Positions 59,628-64,000 of a stretch of 64,000 nucleotides of DNA are shown here, piece by piece. The notes beneath the pieces were generated by a model, which saw nothing but the letters and a program-made list of their open reading frames with translations, had not been told where the DNA came from and made no database searches. This DNA comes from Methylophilales bacterium (GTDB lineage: Bacteria > Pseudomonadota > Gammaproteobacteria > Burkholderiales > Methylophilaceae). How positions within the stretch are numbered: the stretch's first letter is position 1; each line of letters opens with the position of its first letter. A program made the position numbers and the translations under genes. Location of the stretch: assembly GCA_019823025.1 (NCBI GenBank), contig CP081940.1:496001-560000 (forward strand), written 5' to 3'.

Positions 59628-59637
59628 TTTAAAATCG

Positions 59638-60294
59638 ATGCCTCTCGTTGGATTGTTTGGTGGGGCATATGATCCCATTCATAATGGTCACTTAATGATT
59701 GCCGATAGCTTGATCAATAAGTTAAAACTTGATCAATTTTTTTTCATACCCACCGGAATATCAGTAACGGATAAAAATCTAACATCAGTAGATCACAGAT
59801 TAAATATGATCAGACTTGCTCTAACAAATAGCAAGTTAAATGTGTCCACATATGAGACAGACAATAGCCTTAACGCGAAAAAATCATATACAATTGATAC
59901 GCTAAAATACTTCTTTGAAAACAATAATGCCATTAATTTTTTTATCATGGGGAGTGATAATTTCTTAAAAATTAATACATGGAAAAACTGGGAGAAACTT
60001 CTTAATTACGCACATATTATTTTAGTTGATAGGCAGATTTCAAGTCTGTCTTTTATTAATGATAGTGAAATAAGAGAATTTCTTGAGCAACATGAAGAAG
60101 AGAATTTTAGTAATTTAAAGCTTAAAAGAAACGGTTATATTTATAAATACCAAATAGATTATATTGATATAGCCTCTTCAGAAATAAGAGAAAGAATCCA
60201 CCAAGGTAAAGAAGTGAGAAATATTATGCCGGAGAAAATTAAAAGATATATAGCTGCTAATAATCTCTATAAATCATTTGGCCAGGTTACATAA
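59638..60294 (+). CDS. nadD: Nicotinate-nucleotide adenylyltransferase
   Basis: A 218-residue nucleotidyltransferase forming nicotinic acid adenine dinucleotide. The signature is LFGGAYDPIHNGHLMIAD (usual GTFDP replaced by GAYDP), and the C-terminal DIASSEIRERIHQGKEVRNIMP with ISSTxIR-like SSEIRER is present. I chose the ATG at 59638, 10 bases after the proA stop, since upstream TTG codons would add 14 non-conserved residues. The product feeds NadE, also in this window. Its 3' end overlaps the convergent bioD by 28 bases. Confidence 0.94.
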   Translation: MPLVGLFGGAYDPIHNGHLMIADSLINKLKLDQFFFIPTGISVTDKNLTSVDHRLNMIRLALTNSKLNVSTYETDNSLNAKKSYTIDTLKYFFENNNAINFFIMGSDNFLKINTWKNWEKLLNYAHIILVDRQISSLSFINDSEIREFLEQHEEENFSNLKLKRNGYIYKYQIDYIDIASSEIRERIHQGKEVRNIMPEKIKRYIAANNLYKSFGQVT

Positions 60295-60944
60295 TTTTTT
60301 AAATTTTCAGGTTTTCGGTCTGGACTGTATGGGATGGTAGCAATAAGAGGCTGCTTGATTCTTTGTCTCAATGAAGAAATATTTGCATCAACCTCCAACA
60401 TATTATTTTCTAAAATATTCGCCACCCATCCAAAGATTTTTTGTCCTCTTTTTAATATTGCTTCTATAGTTAAAAGACTATGGTTTATACAACCTAATTT
60501 AATACCTATGACAACAATAATTGGAATATTAAGTTCGTCGACTAAATCAGCTATAGAGGTGCTCTCGCCCAACGGAACTAGGTATCCCCCTGCTCCCTCA
60601 ATCAAAAGATAATCTGTCCTACTTTTTAAAGTTGCTGCATGCATTTTTATTTTTTTAAAATCTATTTCAATATTATATTTTTGAGCGGCAATATGTGGAG
60701 CTATAGGCTCATCAAATGAATATGTATTAATCTCCCCTACTTTAAATTTTAAGGATGATTCATATTGTAGTAAATTTACATCTTCATTGGTAGTTTCGCC
60801 CTTTTTTATATCAACGCCTGCGGCAATTGGTTTCATACCTATAACTTTTTTATGATGGAATTTAATAAATTGCATTAAAATACAAGTCACAAAAGTTTTA
60901 CCTATACCTGTGTCCGTTCCTGTAATAAAAAAAGTATTATTCAT
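60267..60944 (-). CDS. bioD: Dethiobiotin synthetase
   Basis: A 225-residue ATP-dependent ligase, the penultimate step of biotin synthesis. It has the P-loop FITGTDTGIGKTFVT, MKPIAAGV and LLIEGAGGYLVPLGES. It is the last gene of the bioBFHCD operon; its ATG overlaps the bioC stop by 8 bases (ATGAATAA). The final 28 bases overlap the 3' end of nadD on the opposite strand. Confidence 0.95.
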   Translation of the reverse strand: MNNTFFITGTDTGIGKTFVTCILMQFIKFHHKKVIGMKPIAAGVDIKKGETTNEDVNLLQYESSLKFKVGEINTYSFDEPIAPHIAAQKYNIEIDFKKIKMHAATLKSRTDYLLIEGAGGYLVPLGESTSIADLVDELNIPIIVVIGIKLGCINHSLLTIEAILKRGQKIFGWVANILENNMLEVDANISSLRQRIKQPLIATIPYSPDRKPENLKNYVTWPNDL

Positions 60945-61791
60945 GTTTTATTTCGAATGTTTTGAAGTTTTGATTTTTATTCATATTCCAAGCATGCCCA
61001 TAAATTACTTCATATGTTGCAGGAAGTAATCCAGACTTTTTATATTTTTCATATTCTGCAGCCATTCTTTTAAAGTAATCTCTGCCTCTAAGGCCTCTCA
61101 TTTGAAAAGCATTTGAGCTTGTGGCGCCTATACTTTTAATATCTAGAAATAATTTTTCAACATTACTATAAGTAAGCGTATATTCATTTGAATCTAAAAC
61201 GGGGTCAGAAAAACCATTTGACACTAACATATCCCCTATTTGATGCATATCGGTAAAACTATTCACGGTATTATTTTGTGATAGTTTTTTATTGATTGCT
61301 GATAGTTCAGTTAATGTTTTAGGGCCAAATGTACTGAAAATAAATAGCCCGCCATAGTTTAAAATTTCTTTAATCCCTAAAAATGTTTTATTTAAATCAT
61401 TACACCATTGGAGAGAACTTGAAGTCCAAACCAAGTCTATTAAATTTTTTTTAATTGGTAAATGCTCAATATCTCCACAAATATATGAGATATTATTCTT
61501 TCCTAGTAATTTATTTAACCCTAAAAAGTCTTTTTCTTTAGATTTAGCAGTCATCAACATTCTTTCTGAAAAATCGTAATTAATAATATTCTTATTCTTA
61601 TAAATATTTTTAAAACCTGCATTATTTTCACCTGTTCCTGAACCTAAATCTAAAATAAAATTTGGTGCTATCTTAATAAGTGACAGACGATCAAATAAAT
61701 CTAATGAGATTTGTTTTTGTAGAACTGAATAATCATCATATGTCATTGCAGCTCGATTAAATGCTATTCTTTTTATTTTTTTATTGATCAT
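60937..61791 (-). CDS. bioC: Malonyl-[acyl-carrier protein] O-methyltransferase
   Basis: A 284-residue SAM-dependent methyltransferase that starts pimelate synthesis by masking malonyl-ACP as a methyl ester. It has AFNRAAMTYDDYSVLQKQI, the SAM motif ILDLGSGTGENNAGF, GDIEHLPI and VWTSSSLQWCNDL, the last being typical of BioC. FSTFGPKTLTEL is also family-specific. It overlaps bioH by 11 bases and bioD by 8. Confidence 0.94.
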   Translation of the reverse strand: MINKKIKRIAFNRAAMTYDDYSVLQKQISLDLFDRLSLIKIAPNFILDLGSGTGENNAGFKNIYKNKNIINYDFSERMLMTAKSKEKDFLGLNKLLGKNNISYICGDIEHLPIKKNLIDLVWTSSSLQWCNDLNKTFLGIKEILNYGGLFIFSTFGPKTLTELSAINKKLSQNNTVNSFTDMHQIGDMLVSNGFSDPVLDSNEYTLTYSNVEKLFLDIKSIGATSSNAFQMRGLRGRDYFKRMAAEYEKYKKSGLLPATYEVIYGHAWNMNKNQNFKTFEIKHE

Positions 61792-62557
61792 TTTGTAAGA
61801 ATTTTTTAACTGATTCAGTCATTATTTCCCTATGGCTTATAAATGGCATATGGTTAGCTCCTTTTATCTCTTTTAATGTAGCTCCCTTAATTTTTTCATA
61901 TAGCCAGATAGACGACTTTGAACTTGTAAGTCTATCCTTATCTCCTACAATTATTAATGTGGGCTTATCAATTTTTTGTACTTCATTTCTAAGGTCAGTC
62001 TCCTTTAAAACATTAAGCGCGAGCTGCATGCCACTCTTATTTTCATCTTTTAATTCAATAAATTCATTTTTTAAAAATCTCATCACATTTTTTGAATCAT
62101 CAATATCTCTTGTTTGAATTAAAAAAAATTTCATAAGGGTATTATTTAAATTTTGCTTTGCTTCCATTTCAAAATTTGAAAAAAATTGTTTATTTACACC
62201 GTAAGGCCAATCTTTTTTTTCAACAAAACATGGTGTTGTAGACATTAAAATTAATTTTTCAACAAATTCAGGCATTCTAATTGCCAAGTTCATGGCAACT
62301 TGCCCTCCTAATGACCATCCTAGAATACTGCACTTCTTTATTGGCACATTAGCTTTTATCTCTTTTGCTAAATTATCTAATGTATATGGCGATATAGATG
62401 AACTACCTCCCATGCCAGGAAGATCAACTACATAGACTGAAGTAAAAAACTTTAATTCATCTACCAAAGAAATCCATATTTTACTATTTACTCCCCAACC
62501 ATGAATCATTAAAAGAGGCTCTCCCCTACCCCCTAGATAATTAATTTTCATTTTCAA
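61781..62557 (-). CDS. bioH: Pimeloyl-ACP methyl ester carboxylesterase
   Basis: A 258-residue alpha/beta hydrolase. Motifs are LLMIHGWGVNSKIW, nucleophile elbow ILGWSLGGQVAMNLA (Ser about residue 83), Asp in IIVGDKDRLT and His in IKGANHMPFISH. It removes the methyl ester after pimeloyl-ACP is complete, the counterpart of BioC. The location between bioF and bioC, with overlaps of 17 and 11 bases, supports BioH among similar hydrolases. Confidence 0.94.
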   Translation of the reverse strand: MKMKINYLGGRGEPLLMIHGWGVNSKIWISLVDELKFFTSVYVVDLPGMGGSSSISPYTLDNLAKEIKANVPIKKCSILGWSLGGQVAMNLAIRMPEFVEKLILMSTTPCFVEKKDWPYGVNKQFFSNFEMEAKQNLNNTLMKFFLIQTRDIDDSKNVMRFLKNEFIELKDENKSGMQLALNVLKETDLRNEVQKIDKPTLIIVGDKDRLTSSKSSIWLYEKIKGATLKEIKGANHMPFISHREIMTESVKKFLQNDQ

Positions 62558-63728
62558 TTATTTTATTTATGGCTTGAGCTAATTTTTTGATATCCCCTTT
62601 GGAATGAAGGGCTGAAATTGAAACTCTCAAGCGTGCACTTTCTTTAGGAACAGTCGGAGGTCTTATAGCTGGGACGTAGAAACCTAATTCAATAAGAAGG
62701 TTAGAAATCTTTATTATCTTCTTATCATCTCCAATAACTAGTGGCTGAATCGGCGTAATAGAGTCTACTAAAAGATTTTTATGATTGATTAGCCTTCTAA
62801 ATAAATATATATGGTCATTTACTTTCCTTCTCAGTGAGTGGTTTTTCTTAATAATGTCAAATGATCGTTTGATGCCATACATAAGTGCAGGTTGCTCAGC
62901 TGTTGTATAGATATATGTTCTAGACTTATTTATAACAAGATCAACAATTTTTTTATTGGCGCATACTAGGGCTCCCGAAACACCTACAGCTTTGCTAAGA
63001 GTTAATGTATAGATAATCCTATCTTTTGCAATCTTCTTAATTGAATCCTTTTGTTCATAATGCTCCAATACTCCCTGACCACTTTTTCCCAAAACCCCAT
63101 AACCATGCGCATCGTCAATATATAAATATGCATCATATTTTTTAGCTAATTTTACTAATTCAGGAATGTTTGCTATATCGCCATCCATACTAAATACGCC
63201 ATCAGTAACAATAAACTTCTTCTTTTTTGTTTTGCTTTTTTTTAGATGATTTTCTAATGCGGCCATATCATTATGTGGAAACCGAATAAATTTCCCCCTA
63301 CTTAAAATACAGGCATCGTTAAGTGAGGCATGATTAAGTTTATCCGCATAAATAAATGAATCTTTTTCTGCAATTGTTGTGATTATCCCTAAATTTGCAA
63401 GATAGCCAGATGAAAATAATATTGATGATGCGAACCCTATATTATTTTTTGTAATTTTTTCTATATTTTGATGGGCTTCTGTATGACCTGAAACAAGATG
63501 GGAGCTACTTCCGCCATTCCCATATTTATTAATCCCACTAATAATAGCTTTTTTAATTGAGCTGTTTTGGGATAAGCCTAAATAATCATTACTTGCAAAA
63601 TTAATTAACCAACGTCCATTTATTTTAATTTGATTTTTTTTTCTTTCGCTAACAACAACTCTTTTTCTGAAAAGTGATCTTTTTTTTAAATCTTTAAGAA
63701 AGGAGTCAATTTCATCCAGCAGAATCAT
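62541..63728 (-). CDS. bioF: 8-Amino-7-oxononanoate synthase
   Basis: A 395-residue PLP enzyme condensing pimeloyl-ACP with alanine. It has NFASNDYLGLSQNSSI, GNGGSSSHLVSGHTEAH, DGVFSMDGDIANIPEL, YIDDAHGYGVLGKSGQG and the PLP lysine in YTLTLSKAVGVSGA (about residue 248). It begins directly downstream of the bioB stop and overlaps bioH by 17 bases. Confidence 0.95.
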   Translation of the reverse strand: MILLDEIDSFLKDLKKRSLFRKRVVVSERKKNQIKINGRWLINFASNDYLGLSQNSSIKKAIISGINKYGNGGSSSHLVSGHTEAHQNIEKITKNNIGFASSILFSSGYLANLGIITTIAEKDSFIYADKLNHASLNDACILSRGKFIRFPHNDMAALENHLKKSKTKKKKFIVTDGVFSMDGDIANIPELVKLAKKYDAYLYIDDAHGYGVLGKSGQGVLEHYEQKDSIKKIAKDRIIYTLTLSKAVGVSGALVCANKKIVDLVINKSRTYIYTTAEQPALMYGIKRSFDIIKKNHSLRRKVNDHIYLFRRLINHKNLLVDSITPIQPLVIGDDKKIIKISNLLIELGFYVPAIRPPTVPKESARLRVSISALHSKGDIKKLAQAINKIIENEN

Positions 63729-64000
63729 TTATATAGGCTTTATGTCTAAACGCTTAAATAATTGCTGATCTTTTTCAACATCTGGGTTTCCTGTCGTTAA
63801 AAGCTCCTCACCATAAAAAATTGAGTTGGCTCCTGCAAAAAAAGCTAATGCTTGGATACCATCGCTCATACTCTCTCTTCCCGCAGAAAGCCTTACAAAA
63901 CTTTTGGGCATAGAGATTCTTGCGATTGCTATCATCCTGATAAACTCAAATTGATCAAGCTCGGATGCATCTATCAGAGGGGTACCTTCAACTTTGGTTA
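63729..64000 (-). CDS. bioB: Biotin synthase, C-terminal part (cut by the window edge)
   Basis: The reading frame is open to the end of the window and gives the last 90 residues of Bio[21 protein letters not shown], then [21 protein letters not shown] and [20 protein letters not shown]. The conserved Arg in RLSAGR that contacts the second iron-sulfur cluster is present. The radical-SAM CxxxCxxC motif lies beyond the window. It is the first visible gene of the bioBFHCD operon. Confidence 0.95.
   Translation of the reverse strand, partial: TKVEGTPLIDASELDQFEFIRMIAIARISMPKSFVRLSAGRESMSDGIQALAFFAGANSIFYGEELLTTGNPDVEKDQQLFKRLDIKPI

Noticed and set aside
59596..59637. N-terminal extension of nadD from a TTG codon
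   Set aside because: It overlaps the end of proA and adds 14 residues not typical of NadD; the family start MPLVGLFGG begins at the ATG at 59638.

Overview
The window looks like a stretch of core chromosome from a small-genome, AT-rich betaproteobacterium. My best guess is the order Methylophilales, in the streamlined aquatic methylotroph range (OM43 / Methylopumilus-like). This rests on the AT-rich coding sequence, very short spacers with many overlapping stop/start codons, betaproteobacterial gene groupings (exbB-exbD-msbA-lpxK-ycaR-kdsB, amgK-murU beside lptD-surA-pdxA-rsmA, nadE-glnB, bioB-F-H-C-D, folE2), and a periplasmic MxaD-like protein of the methanol-oxidation type. No rRNA or tRNA gene, insertion sequence, prophage or CRISPR array was seen. 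No gap between genes exceeds 300 bases; the largest are about 164 bases (upstream of the cold-shock gene) and 152 bases (between amgK and lptD). Layout: 1-4.1 kb holds a PHP phosphoesterase, yciB, yciI, bolA and a feoA-feoB iron-uptake operon behind a Fur-box promoter. 4.2-13.7 kb holds purL, sucCD flanked by two exported ankyrin-repeat proteins, NAD synthetase (nadE) and the PII protein glnB. 13.7-20.4 kb (minus strand) holds envelope genes: kdsB, ycaR/Trm112, lpxK, msbA, exbD, exbB, lolD, lolC. 20.4-31.3 kb (plus) holds riboflavin genes (ribE, ribBA), ruvX-pyrB, a tiny Lys-rich repeat protein, yggS, proC, mnmA, nadC, ilvB-ilvH-ilvC and psd. 31.3-41.9 kb holds rppH, a seven-bladed beta-propeller protein, an MxaD-like protein, an esterase, xseB-ispA-dxs, folE2, an MFS transporter, aroC, rluE and icd. 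41.9-48.2 kb (minus) holds a cold-shock protein, dsbC, two ubiquinone hydroxylases, pepP, murU and amgK. 48.3-60.3 kb (plus) holds lptD, surA, pdxA, rsmA, adk, leuS, lptE, holA, proA and nadD. 60.3-64 kb (minus) holds the biotin operon bioB(partial)-bioF-bioH-bioC-bioD. Several pathways recur. Outer-membrane assembly is served by LpxK, KdsB, MsbA, LptD, LptE, SurA and LolCD. NAD synthesis is served by NadC, NadD and NadE. Branched-chain amino acid synthesis is IlvBHC, and isoprenoid/quinone synthesis is Dxs, IspA and the Ubi hydroxylases. The most interesting points are: an isocitrate dehydrogenase whose NADP-binding residues look switched to an NAD-type set; the paired secreted ankyrin proteins around sucCD; the 56-residue protein with six perfect KKKPVA repeats; the propeller plus shortened MxaD pair; an acetolactate synthase with an altered thiamine-diphosphate motif; and several operon-head genes whose -10 element lies so close to the start codon that the mRNAs may be leaderless. 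I did not find a clearly novel multi-gene defence or mobile system.
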